Shown: positions 15,083 through 23,320, numbered from the stretch's first letter. The stretch is 30,581 nt of DNA from CAZFDT01 sp964518335 (GCA_964518335.1 CAZFDT010000062.1:1-30581), one strand, 5' to 3'. Numbers and translations are program-made. Notes: generated from the sequence alone by a model not told the origin.

Positions 15083-16820
15083 TCAATCGCGACGAGGGGA
15101 TGTCGGCGGGAAGCCGTACTCAGCCCAGCGTTGCTCGACGCGGGATTTGGTGTCGGCGTCCATCTCCAGCAGGGTGGGCCAGCGGCGGACGGGGTGGCCG
15201 TTGACTTCCTCGCCGGCGACCTTGGCNNNNNNNNNNGGCGTCGAAGCCGATCTTATGACCGGCGCCGAGGCGCGGGGCGGCGTGGTCGAGGATGTCGAGC
15301 GGGCCGTTGACGATTTCAATATCGCGACCCGGGTCGCAGTTGGCGCAGACGTGGAACCACACCTCGTCGGCGTCGTGGACATTCACGTGCTCATCGACCA
15401 CAACAATCATTTTGGTCCACGCCATCTGTCCCGCCCCCCAGATCGCGTGCATGACGCGCCGAGCTTGAAGCGGATATTCCTTGTGAATCTTGACAAATGC
15501 GCAGTTGTGGAACGCGCCGAACATCGGCAGGTCGTAGTCGAGGATGTCGGGCACGAGCGTCTTGAGCAGGGGCAGGAAGATGCGCTCGGTGGCCTTGCCC
15601 ATGTAGTAGTCTTCCTGCGGGGGCAGGCCGACGATGGTCGTGGGATAAATCGGGTCTTTGCGATGGGTGATGGCGGTGACGGTACAGATCGGATAGCGGT
15701 CGGGAAGCGAATAGAACCCGGTGTGATCGCCGAACGGGCCTTCGAACACGGCCCCTGGGCCAAGAGGTTCAGTATTGCCATGCTCGTCGCGGCGGGCAGG
15801 GTCGAACCCGATGCCCCCGGCCTCGGTGCTGACGTAACCCTCGATCACGATCTCGGCGTTCGCGGGCACGTGCAGGTCGATCGTGTTGCACTTGACCAAG
15901 TCGATGCGCTGTTGATTGTTGAGGAACCCGGCGAAGATCAGCTCGCTGATGCCCGGCGGCAACGGCGCGGTGGCGGCGTAGGGCAGCACGCTCTCGCCAC
16001 CGAGCACAATCGCGCAGGGCATGCCTCCGGAATGGTCGCCTCGTGCCTCGTTGTGCTTCTTCCACGCGCGCCAGTGCCGGGCCCCATCGTGGTGCATGTG
16101 CCAGTGCATGGCGGTATGGTTCTTATCAATGAGCTGGGCACGGTACATGCCCACGTTGCGCGACTGGCGCGGCTCGTCATCAGGTTTGCCAGCATCATCG
16201 GGGTGTATCGTATAGACGCCGCCGAACGTGATGTACCGGCCGTCCCCGCCCCCTGTGCCCGATTCCTCCGGACCCCACGGGTATCCGCATTTCCGAGGGT
16301 CGCCATCATCGGGCCAGCACTTGATGACCGGCAGATCGAAGAGGTTGATTTGATCGCCAGTTTTCACCACTTCCTGGCATAGTCCCCGCCCCACCACTTT
16401 CGGTGGGATCGCGGAAAGCTTCACCAGTTCCAACCCTTTGCGGAGCTTCTCCATGAGCGACACGGGCGGCTCGGGCTTGACCAGCGCCCCGACCTTGGCC
16501 GCGAGAGCCTCGAAACCGCCCTCTTCGCACCCCAGCGCCATTTCCATGCGGCGGTAGCTGCCCAGCGCGTTGATCAAGAGCGGGATCGCCGACTTGCCCT
16601 CGGGCGTCTGCACGTTTTCGAACAGCAGCGCCTTGCCACCCCCCCGCAAGTGCTTGGAATCGAACGCGGCTGCGTGCTCCGACTCGCGCGGACACGGCGA
16701 CTTGCTCACGCGGTCGGCGATTGCCGACACTTCGAGCATCGACGACACGGGCGCCGTGACGCGGTGCAGTTCGCCGGCCTTGTCAAGGGCCTCGACAAAA
16801 TCTCGCAGGGTGGGATACAT
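15083..16820 (-). CDS. UbiD-family decarboxylase (interrupted by an assembly gap)
   Basis: A prenylated-FMN-dependent decarboxylase of about 575 residues, starting MYPTLRDFVEALDKAGELHR (MYPTLRDFVEALDKAG). Family features are RNVGMYRAQ, HMHHDGARHW, GGESVLPYAATAPLP, EIVIEGYVS, and EGPFGDHTGFYS with the catalytic acidic residues. In bacteria using futalosine, a UbiD homologue (MqnL) is thought to do the decarboxylation late in menaquinone synthesis, so this is a candidate given mqnC nearby. Ten Ns at 15227-15236 separate ...HKIGFDA from a credible C-terminus (AKVAGEEVNGHPVRRWP, ending FPPTSPRRD). The two parts are in different frames across ten Ns, so the true gap length must be a multiple of three. 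The start has TACAAT 6 nt upstream and no SD. Confidence 0.9.
15227..15236. other. Assembly gap (10 N) inside the UbiD gene
   Basis: Ten N characters break the sequence near the UbiD C-terminus. The coding frame is lost if the gap is taken as 10 nt and restored if the real length is a multiple of three, for example one codon giving FDA-x-AKVAG. The number of Ns is therefore probably a placeholder. Confidence 0.95.
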
Positions 16821-16826
16821 GGCCCG

Positions 16827-16832
16827 ATTGTA
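16827..16832 (-). promoter_or_regulatory. -10 box of the UbiD gene, placed for a leaderless mRNA
   Basis: TACAAT on the minus strand, six nucleotides (CGGGCC) before ATG 16820. It gives ubiD its own transcription start although the doxX gene ends only 35 nt upstream. Confidence 0.55.
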
Positions 16833-16855
16833 CGGGCAAAACGGGCGGCGTGAGG

Positions 16856-17302
16856 TTACGACCAGGCCTTGCGCCGATAGATCACGTCCAGGCTCCACAG
16901 GCCGGGTCCGGCCATGGCCAGCAGCATCGCCAGCGTGACCAGCACGACGTTGTGGTGGATCCACACCGGTCCGCCACCGCTGAGCCCGTGGTGCTCCATC
17001 AGCGCCACGGTGACGATGGCGCAGATAACCATGATGCCCACGGCGGCGATGCGGGTGAACAGTCCGAACGTCATGAGGATGCCGAACGCGATAGCCGCGG
17101 CGGGGATGGCATAGTCCAGCGGCCGGTCCATGAAGGTGGGCAGCCAGGTCGGGCGAAGGTTGATAAACGAGTTCTTGACGAACTCGCCTGAGAAGATGCG
17201 GAACAGTTGGCCGGCGCCCGCAGCGCCGACATACAGCCCCAGGGCCAGACGGTTGAGCATCAGCACGAGACTTCCCAGCGGATGAGTGAGCGTGGCGGGC
17301 AT
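16856..17302 (-). CDS. DoxX-family membrane protein (second of a tandem pair)
   Basis: A 148-residue protein with four predicted membrane helices, starting MPATLTHPLGSLVLMLNRLA and carrying ALGLYVGAAGAGQLF, the pattern of DoxX/DoxD-like proteins. Members are found with quinone and respiratory redox systems; the function here is unknown. ATG 17302 has a clear AAGGAG at 8 nt. It lies 57 nt after its paralogue, last in the tyrA-proC-doxX-doxX row. The two share HP(L/V)(G/S)SLV and LGLY motifs and overall helix layout, so they probably arose by duplication. Confidence 0.82.
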   Translation of the reverse strand: MPATLTHPLGSLVLMLNRLALGLYVGAAGAGQLFRIFSGEFVKNSFINLRPTWLPTFMDRPLDYAIPAAAIAFGILMTFGLFTRIAAVGIMVICAIVTVALMEHHGLSGGGPVWIHHNVVLVTLAMLLAMAGPGLWSLDVIYRRKAWS

Positions 17303-17359
17303 GATGGAAGCTCCTTGCGGCATGAATGGCCGCGGAAAGGTGGACGCCGACGAACGGGA

Positions 17360-17839
17360 TCAGACCTTGGCCGTCGAAGTGGACGCGACGGAGCGAGGCT
17401 TGCGGCGGAAAGCGTCGATGCTGAACCCGCCGGGCCCCACGAGCATCAGCATCACCGCGAGGGTGAAGAAGACACCCGTGTGGTGGAACGGTGGCCCGTC
17501 GCCGAAGAACGTGCCCTTGCTGAGCATCGCCATTGCGATACTGGCCAATACCAATGCGATGCCCATGGCGGCGAGGCGACCAAACAAGCCGATGACGAGC
17601 AGCACGCCCAGGATCAGTTCCAGCCAGGGCAGGGCATAGCCATAGGGCGAGGCGATCCAATCGGGCAACCAGAGCGGCTGCAGGCCCTGAAACCCGTCGC
17701 CGCGATAGAAGCTGCCCAAGCCGTTGCGAAACTCGCCCAGGAGCTTGTTCCATCCCGCGATGGCGAAATACAGCCCCAGCGACAGGCGGTTGAGCAGAAT
17801 AACCAGGCTGCTGACGGGATGGGTGGGCGTGCGTGCCAT
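17360..17839 (-). CDS. DoxX-family membrane protein (first of a tandem pair)
   Basis: A 159-residue four-helix DoxX-like protein: MARTPTHPVSSLVILLNRL, then LSLGLYFAIAGWNKLLGE, and helices LPWLELILGVLLVIGLF and VFFTLAVMLMLVGPGGFSI. The GWNK segment matches the DoxX core. An AAGGAG lies 7 nt before ATG 17839, in the 9-nt gap after proC, so it is read from the tyrA-proC transcript. Role unknown; a membrane redox partner is possible by family. The segment GDGFQGLQPLWLPDWIASP in the first loop differs from its paralogue's NSFINLRPTWLPTFM. Confidence 0.84.
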   Translation of the reverse strand: MARTPTHPVSSLVILLNRLSLGLYFAIAGWNKLLGEFRNGLGSFYRGDGFQGLQPLWLPDWIASPYGYALPWLELILGVLLVIGLFGRLAAMGIALVLASIAMAMLSKGTFFGDGPPFHHTGVFFTLAVMLMLVGPGGFSIDAFRRKPRSVASTSTAKV

Positions 17840-17848
17840 GTGTGCTCC

Positions 17849-18640
17849 TTACTTACCAAGCTCAACCGATCGCGCCTGCGCCGCCTTGATCGCCGCGACG
17901 ATCGCCTGGCGCACGCCGTGCGTTTCCATGTGGGTGATCGCAGCTTCGGTGGTCCCGCCGGGCGAGGTGACTTTGCGGCGCAAGACATCAGCGGTGTCGG
18001 GCGACTGCTTGAGCAGGACGGCGGCGCCGAGGATGGTCTGTTGCACGAGCAGACGGGCGTGATCGTCCAGGCCCAGGTCGGCGGCGGCCTGCTGCATCGC
18101 CTCGGCGAGGTAGAACACGTACGCCGGTCCCGAGCCCGACACCGCGGTGATGGCGTCGATCGCCGACTCGGGCACGACGATGGCCTCGCCTGCCGCGCCG
18201 AACAACTGCAGCGTCAGCCGTTCGTCGCCCGCGCGGGCGTGGGGGCCAAGTGCAACGCCGGTCATGCCCAGCCCCGCCATCAGCGGCGTGTTGGGCATCA
18301 CCCGCACGATCCTCGCCTCGCAGCCCAGGAGCGACTCGATCTTCGCCGTGCCGATGCCCGCCATGATCGAGATGATGACCCCCGGAAAATCGCGCAGCGC
18401 ACCGGCGACCGACGCGAACATCTGCGGCTTGACGGCCAGCATCACCTGCTGCGACTGCGACACGACCAGCGCGTTGTCCGTCGTGGTGGCGATGCCCAGC
18501 GACTCGAACAGCGACCGCCGATCCGCCGATGGATCCGACGCGATCATGGCCTTGGCCGCCAGCACGCCCTTGTCGATCGCGGCTCGGGCGATCGCCTCGG
18601 CCATGTTGCCCGCGCCGATGAATCCGAGTTGAAAAGTCAT
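17849..18640 (-). CDS. proC: Pyrroline-5-carboxylate reductase
   Basis: A 263-residue enzyme for the last step of proline synthesis: NAD(P)H-dependent reduction of pyrroline-5-carboxylate. The N-terminal Rossmann motif is GFIGAGNMAEAI (about residues 6-17). The P5C-binding C-terminal region has AVSGSGPAYVFYLAEAM and SPGGTTEAAI, both diagnostic for ProC. Length is normal. ATG 18640 overlaps the tyrA stop as ATGA, with AAGGA 5 nt before it, so translation is coupled to tyrA. The row continues into two doxX genes. Confidence 0.95.
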   Translation of the reverse strand: MTFQLGFIGAGNMAEAIARAAIDKGVLAAKAMIASDPSADRRSLFESLGIATTTDNALVVSQSQQVMLAVKPQMFASVAGALRDFPGVIISIMAGIGTAKIESLLGCEARIVRVMPNTPLMAGLGMTGVALGPHARAGDERLTLQLFGAAGEAIVVPESAIDAITAVSGSGPAYVFYLAEAMQQAAADLGLDDHARLLVQQTILGAAVLLKQSPDTADVLRRKVTSPGGTTEAAITHMETHGVRQAIVAAIKAAQARSVELGK

Positions 18641-19518
18641 AGGTCCTTTCGTCCCGCCAGCCAGCGGTCGCGGAGGGTCTTGCTCGACGCCAGCAACTGT
18701 CGCACGGTGGCGTCGTCGCGCTGCATCATCGCCGCCTTGAGGCACATCAGTTCGTCCTGCATCGCCCCCAGGGCTTCGATCACCTGCTGGCGATTCTCGT
18801 CGAGGATATCAAAGCGGATCGTCGGGTTGCTCGACGCCAGTCGGGTCGTGTCGCGGAAGCCGGTCGAGGCCAGGTCAAGCCCGCCGAGCTTGGCGGCGAC
18901 CTGCACGAGCAGCACCGCCACGGCGTGGGGCAGGTGGCTGATGACGGCGACCTGGCGGTCGTGGTCCTCGGGCGTCAACTGCAGCAGGCGCATCTCCAGC
19001 GTTCGCCACAGCGACTCGACGGTCGCCAGGGCGTCGGCGCGCGTGCCGGCGGTGGGCGTGAGGATGCAAGGCTTGCCCGCGAACAAGTCGGCGTCGGCGG
19101 CGTCGGGGCCCTGCTGCTCACTGCCGGCCATCGGGTGCGACCCGACGAACCACTGTGGCCGCGGCAGAAGCCTCGCCGCCTGCTCGCACACGCTCGCCTT
19201 CGTCGAGCCCACGTCGGTGAGAATCAGCCCCTCCCGATCGCACGACGCCAGCTTGGTGAAAATCTCCTCGAAATGCCCCAGCGGCGCCGCGAGCACTGCA
19301 AGCTGCAGTTGACCGGCGGGCACGGCCTGGATCGCCTCGGCCGTCCGATCGGTCAGCAGGTCCCAGCAGCCGAGCCTGGCCGCCTGATCGAGCGTCGCCC
19401 GCCGCCGCCCCACGCCGACTAGCTTGCCCGCATACCCGCGCTGGCGCAACGCCAGCGCCAGACTCGCACCGAGCAGGCCCGTGCCGACGATCGTGATCTG
19501 CTTGACGTTCACGCCCAT
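18637..19518 (-). CDS. tyrA: Prephenate dehydrogenase
   Basis: A 293-residue NAD(P)-dependent enzyme of tyrosine synthesis that converts prephenate to 4-hydroxyphenylpyruvate. Visible are the Rossmann motif IVGTGLLGASLALALRQRG, LAAPLGHFEEI, TDVGSTKASV, VGSHPMAGSEQQG and VISHLPHAVA, all in the order of the TyrA family. No chorismate mutase or ACT domain is fused. I chose ATG 19518 (MGVNVKQITIV): upstream in-frame codons lie in the promoter region shared with accA. A TATTGT box lies 9 nt before it and no SD is present, so its mRNA leader is at most a few nt. First gene of tyrA-proC-doxX-doxX. Confidence 0.95.
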   Translation of the reverse strand: MGVNVKQITIVGTGLLGASLALALRQRGYAGKLVGVGRRRATLDQAARLGCWDLLTDRTAEAIQAVPAGQLQLAVLAAPLGHFEEIFTKLASCDREGLILTDVGSTKASVCEQAARLLPRPQWFVGSHPMAGSEQQGPDAADADLFAGKPCILTPTAGTRADALATVESLWRTLEMRLLQLTPEDHDRQVAVISHLPHAVAVLLVQVAAKLGGLDLASTGFRDTTRLASSNPTIRFDILDENRQQVIEALGAMQDELMCLKAAMMQRDDATVRQLLASSKTLRDRWLAGRKDL

Positions 19519-19526
19519 GAATCCGC

Positions 19527-19533
19527 TACAATA
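19527..19533. promoter_or_regulatory. Shared symmetric -10 element of tyrA and accA
   Basis: The 7-bp TACAATA reads TACAAT on the plus strand (19527-19532) and TATTGT on the minus strand (19533-19528). Plus: TTGACG at 19502-19507 with a 19-nt spacer could be the accA -35, and the accA ATG is 24 nt downstream. Minus: tyrA ATG is 9 nt downstream. One open complex could thus fire in either direction. Confidence 0.5.
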
Positions 19534-19556
19534 CCAGCTTTCCACCCCGGTCTGCC

Positions 19557-20576
19557 ATGAGCACACTCAACGCCTACACCGGCACGTACGAACTGGACTT
19601 CGAGCGACCGCTGCTGCAGTTGGAGCGGCAGATCGGCGAGCTCGAGGTCGCCTCCAAGGGCACGCCCATCCCCGGCGCCTCGGCCGTGACCAGCGTCGCC
19701 CCCGGCGTCGATCTGGGCAACGAGGTCCGCAAGCTTCGCCAGAGCCACACGGCGATGCTCAAGAAAATCTACGCCAAGCTCGGGGCGTGGCACACGGTCA
19801 AGGTCGCCCGCCACCCCGGCAGACCGCAGTCGGTCACGCTCGTTCAGGCGTTCGTCAAGGATTTCTGCGAGCTGCACGGGGACCGGCGCTTCGGCGACGA
19901 TCCGGCGATTCTCACCGGGTTCGGCCGCATCGGGCCGCACAAGTGCATGGTCATCGCCCACAACAAGGGCCGCGACACCAAGGAGCGCATCGCCTGCCAC
20001 TTCGGCTGCGCCCATCCCGAGGGCTACCGCAAGGCGCTGGCGAAAATGAAGCTGGCCGAGAAGTTCGGCATGCCGGTGGTGACGCTGGTCGATACGCCCG
20101 GCGCCTATCCCGGCCTGGGGAGCGAGCAGCGCGGCGTGGCGGAGGCGATCGCCCTGAACCTGCGCGAGATGAGCCGGCTGCGCGTGCCGATCGTCAGCGT
20201 GATCATCGGCGAGGGCGGCAGCGGCGGCGCGCTGGGCATCGGCGTGGCCGATCGCGTCGCGATGATGCAGTACGCCTGGTACAGCGTGATCAGCCCTGAG
20301 GGCTGTGCCGCGATCCTGTGGAAGACCGGTGACAAAGCCGCCGACGCCGCCGAGGCCCTCAAGCTCACTGCCGCAGACAACCTCAAGCTGGGCACGATCG
20401 ACGACATCATCGAGGAACCGCTGGGCGGCGCTCACCGCAACCCCGCCGTCGCCGCCGATCGCATCGAGAAGTACATCACCCAGGCCCTGCGTGAGCTCAA
20501 GCGATTCAAGATCGACAACCTCATCAACAAGCGCTTCGACCGCCTCCGCAACATCGGCAAGTTCGAGGAAGCGTGA
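19557..20576 (+). CDS. accA: Acetyl-CoA carboxylase carboxyltransferase subunit alpha
   Basis: A 339-residue subunit that, with AccD, moves the carboxyl group from biotin to acetyl-CoA in fatty acid synthesis. It has the N-terminal coiled region (YELDFERPLLQLERQIGEL), RHPGRPQSVTLVQAFVKDF (RHPGRPQ), ELHGDRRFGDD, DTPGAYPGLGSEQRG and GEGGSGGALGIGVADRV (oxyanion-hole glycines), then YSVISPEGCAAILW. Length is slightly above the usual 315-325. No SD is seen; the leader is about 18 nt if the TACAAT at 19527 is used. The gene converges on the TMTC-like gene with a gap of 25 nt. Confidence 0.97.
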   Translation: MSTLNAYTGTYELDFERPLLQLERQIGELEVASKGTPIPGASAVTSVAPGVDLGNEVRKLRQSHTAMLKKIYAKLGAWHTVKVARHPGRPQSVTLVQAFVKDFCELHGDRRFGDDPAILTGFGRIGPHKCMVIAHNKGRDTKERIACHFGCAHPEGYRKALAKMKLAEKFGMPVVTLVDTPGAYPGLGSEQRGVAEAIALNLREMSRLRVPIVSVIIGEGGSGGALGIGVADRVAMMQYAWYSVISPEGCAAILWKTGDKAADAAEALKLTAADNLKLGTIDDIIEEPLGGAHRNPAVAADRIEKYITQALRELKRFKIDNLINKRFDRLRNIGKFEEA

Positions 20577-20601
20577 CCCTCGGCGGGACGTGTGTGGAGA
20601 C

Positions 20602-22281
20602 CTACTGCACGGGCACTTCGGCCACCTGCGCCATGGATCGCTGCAGTTGAGTGGCAAAGAAATGCTCGGGCGACAACTGCAGCGCCACATCGAGATGTCG
20701 CCGCGCCTCGTCGCGGCGGCCTCGCTCGGCCAGCAGGGCCGCGAGGTTGACGTGCGCGTCGGTGTAGCGAGGCTCGGCCTCGACGGCGGCGGTGAAATGC
20801 CGCAACGCTTCGTCCTTTCGGCCCGTGCGGGCCAGCAGCAGCCCCAGGTTATTGTGGGCCGGTGGATAGTCGGCGTCGATCGACAGCAGCAGCCGGTACG
20901 TGGCGATCGCGTCATCGAAGCGGTGCTGCAGAAGCTGACAGTTGGCCATGTTCAGCCACGCCGGCCGATAGTCGCGGCGCAGGCGCACCGCCGCGCGATA
21001 ATGGCGGATCGCCGCATTCAGATCGCCCTCGCGCTGCAGGACATAACCCATGTTCTGCTGGGCCACGTGACTGGTGGGCTGCCGGGCGACGGCGTCGGAC
21101 CAGATCGCCCGCTCGCTGCGGTAATCAGCGACGCGCTGCCAGGTGAGCGTGGCCAGTAGTGCGACTATCGCCATCGCGGCGGCGGGGGCGATCGAAGCGC
21201 TAAGCCGCAAGCGGCTTGCGGCGGCGACGGTCATCGCGATCAGCGCGGCCAGAGGCAGGTACATGCGGCGCTCGGCGACGATCTCATAGGTCATGGGCAC
21301 GACGCTGGACGTGGGGGCGAGGATGAGGAAGCACCACGCGCCGACGAACCCGTACCAGCGGTTGCGCCACACGCCGCAGCCGGTGAGCACCAATAGCCCC
21401 GTGATCGACAGCCCCGGCAGAAGCCAGTGACTGACGGACGAGGCGATCGGCCAGGCATACACGATCGACAGCGGCCGGGGCCAGACGCTCAGGCGCAGGT
21501 AGTGCACGAGCACCCCCGCCTGCGTGAGCAGGTAATTCACCATCGTGATGCCATCGCGCGGCCCGACCGACTGGTCGCGCGGCCCTTGCAGCACCAGCCA
21601 CGCCAGCGGCAGCCACGTCGCCGCCATCGCCGCGTACATCCACCGATGCCGGCGCCACGCCGCGGCGAACGATCCCGACTCGAACGTGCGGTCGTACAGC
21701 AGCACCAGCAGCGGCGCCACCGCCATCACTTCCTTGCTGCCCATGCCCAGCAGGCACGCGAGCACGGCCAGCGTCCTCCGCCCGCGGATGAAGGCGTGCA
21801 GCGTCAGCATGAGGAAAAAGCCAAAGAGCAGCTCACTGCGCTGCACGATGTACTGCACGCTCTCGGTGTTCAGCGGGTGAATGGCCCACAGCAGCGCCGC
21901 CGCCGCCGCGACCACGTCGGCGTGCTCGCCAAAGTCCATACACCGCAGGGTGTGCCCGACCACGGCCATCAGCAGCAGCGCGGTGGCGGCGTGCAATGCG
22001 ATGTTGACCGCGTGATACCCCCGTACGTCCAGCCCGTGGACCGAGTGGTTGAGCGCCAGCGACAGACACAGCACCGGCCGCCCCGCCGTCGCCGACTCGT
22101 CCGGCCCACTCATCGCCATCGCCAGCGGCCACAGCGATCGCACGTGCGGGCTGTATTCAATCGCCGTCTTATCGTCGAAGATGAACGGCCCGCCCAGGCC
22201 CCGGCCGTATAACCCCACACACAACGTCACGATGACGAGGGCGGCGTAAACCGGCAGCTTGTCGCGCAGGTCGGCGGTCAT
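20602..22281 (-). CDS. TMTC-like integral membrane protein with C-terminal TPR repeats
   Basis: A 559-residue protein. The N-terminal two thirds has about ten membrane helices with GPFIFDDKTAIEYSPHV at residues about 31-47, an acidic-pair loop like the DD motif of GT-C glycosyltransferases. The C-terminal part (about 395-545) holds four to five tetratricopeptide repeats, for example NMGYVLQREGDLNAAIRHY and NLGLLLARTGRKDEALRHF. This layout resembles eukaryotic TMTC O-mannosyltransferases and their bacterial relatives. A role in protein or surface glycosylation is inferred from that architecture; no substrate is known. It is divergent from a coiled-coil gene and converges on accA. Confidence 0.8.
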   Translation of the reverse strand: MTADLRDKLPVYAALVIVTLCVGLYGRGLGGPFIFDDKTAIEYSPHVRSLWPLAMAMSGPDESATAGRPVLCLSLALNHSVHGLDVRGYHAVNIALHAATALLLMAVVGHTLRCMDFGEHADVVAAAAALLWAIHPLNTESVQYIVQRSELLFGFFLMLTLHAFIRGRRTLAVLACLLGMGSKEVMAVAPLLVLLYDRTFESGSFAAAWRRHRWMYAAMAATWLPLAWLVLQGPRDQSVGPRDGITMVNYLLTQAGVLVHYLRLSVWPRPLSIVYAWPIASSVSHWLLPGLSITGLLVLTGCGVWRNRWYGFVGAWCFLILAPTSSVVPMTYEIVAERRMYLPLAALIAMTVAAASRLRLSASIAPAAAMAIVALLATLTWQRVADYRSERAIWSDAVARQPTSHVAQQNMGYVLQREGDLNAAIRHYRAAVRLRRDYRPAWLNMANCQLLQHRFDDAIATYRLLLSIDADYPPAHNNLGLLLARTGRKDEALRHFTAAVEAEPRYTDAHVNLAALLAERGRRDEARRHLDVALQLSPEHFFATQLQRSMAQVAEVPVQ

Positions 22282-22404
22282 GGCGAGTTCCCGTTGGCCC
22301 TATCGACCTGAAAATGTGCGGCCTGTAGCGGCTGGCGCGCTTAATCCGCGCCGGTAAACGTTCGATAGCTCGATAGAGACGCACCCCTAGGGAGACGATC
22401 CGCC
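22282..22404. promoter_or_regulatory. Divergent control region with TCGATAG words and an inverted repeat
   Basis: This 123-bp gap lies between the TMTC-like and coiled-coil genes. TCGATAG occurs three times: on the minus strand at 22306-22300 and on the plus strand at 22362-22368 and 22370-22376. The outer copies lie about 20-30 nt before each start codon. In the middle is GGCGCG-N7-CGCGCC (22334-22352), a possible operator. No strong -35/-10 pair is evident. Confidence 0.4.
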
Positions 22405-23127
22405 ATGGCGGACGACGCACTGAGGCAGATACCGGACACGCAGGCGATGCACGCGCTGGTGGGCGACCTGGAGTCGCGGGTGGCGCAGCTGCGGGCGTGG
22501 CACGCCGACAATGTGCGGCGCCTGGAGGAGCAAAGCCGGGTTCTGGAGGAGCAGCGAACGCAGACCGACGCCCGCGCCGCAGCCAACGCGCAGCTGGCCG
22601 CCGAGCTCGACGGCCAGCGCCAGCGGCTGGACACCGAGCGAGGCGACCTGACCCAGCGTGCGGCGCAGCTCGATCAGCGGCAGACCGAGCTGAACGAGCG
22701 CGACGCGGCGCTGGCCCGCCAGCAGGGCGCGCTGGACGAACGGCAAACCAAGCTCGAAAACTGGCAAACCAAGCTCGACGAGGAGCAGGTGCGTCACAAC
22801 GCCTACCGCGCCCAGGTGGAGACGGACCGGCGTCAGATCGCGGCCGACCGTGCTGCAGTGGACCGGCAGCGGGCGACGCTGGCGACCCTGCTGGAGAACG
22901 TGCGCCAGGCCGAGGCGGACCTGTCGGCCGAGCGCCAGACGTTCATCGCCGAACGCGACGCCACGATGGGGCTGCGCCAGGCGCTGGATGCCCAGCGCGA
23001 GCTGCTGGACCGCTCCGCCAAGCAGTTGCGCGACCGGCGTCAGGCGATGGGCCTGCGCGTGACCAAGACGCTGGCCAAGCTGGTCCCCGCCGACGAAGCC
23101 TCGCCTGTTCACGCCAAGGCGGCCTGA
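22405..23127 (+). CDS. Predicted coiled-coil protein of unknown function
   Basis: A 240-residue hydrophilic protein, no membrane helix or signal peptide. From about residue 15 to 210 it is almost continuous charged heptad-like sequence rich in Arg, Glu, Gln and Ala (LEEQSRVLEEQRTQTDARAA, LDERQTKLENWQTKLDEEQ). Segments LDQRQTELNERDAALARQQ and LDERQTKLENWQTKL repeat a QTxL pattern. A basic stretch near the end (RDRRQAMGLRVTKTLAKLV) follows. Such proteins often act as scaffolds, but I do not recognise a family. A weak GGGAG lies 11 nt before the ATG. The shift in composition is explained by the coil; codon use looks native. Confidence 0.75.
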   Translation: MADDALRQIPDTQAMHALVGDLESRVAQLRAWHADNVRRLEEQSRVLEEQRTQTDARAAANAQLAAELDGQRQRLDTERGDLTQRAAQLDQRQTELNERDAALARQQGALDERQTKLENWQTKLDEEQVRHNAYRAQVETDRRQIAADRAAVDRQRATLATLLENVRQAEADLSAERQTFIAERDATMGLRQALDAQRELLDRSAKQLRDRRQAMGLRVTKTLAKLVPADEASPVHAKAA

Positions 23128-23299
23128 ACGGGTATCGGACGTGGGACGACGCCGATATTTTCTGATTTTGTGATCGCCTCCGACCGCGGTGGCCGATAGC
23201 ATCAGGTAGAACCCGCCGACCTGTTCGGACATTACCACGCCGGCCCTTGTGGCCACTATGGCTAACGGAACAGCGAGTCGCGGGTTTTTTCATGCGCGT

Positions 23300-23310
23300 C
23301 CCGGAAGTAT
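23300..23310. repeat. Single copy of the dispersed repeat word next to a -10 box
   Basis: CCCGGAAGTAT (23300-23310) matches the core of the GCCCCCGGAAGT repeat and runs into the TATCAT box at 23308. Whether it is a member of the repeat family or chance is open. Confidence 0.35.
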
Positions 23311-23313
23311 CAT
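23308..23313 (+). promoter_or_regulatory. -10 box of the small membrane protein gene, placed for a leaderless mRNA
   Basis: TATCAT (5 of 6 consensus), seven nucleotides before GTG 23321. No SD lies before the GTG. This supports GTG over the upstream in-frame starts at 23249 and 23258. Confidence 0.45.
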
Positions 23314-23320
23314 CGCGGGC

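Noticed and set aside
16821..17753. Long N-terminal extension of the UbiD frame
   Set aside because: It runs through both doxX genes in another frame; the UbiD homology begins at MYPTLRDF with a -10 box just upstream.
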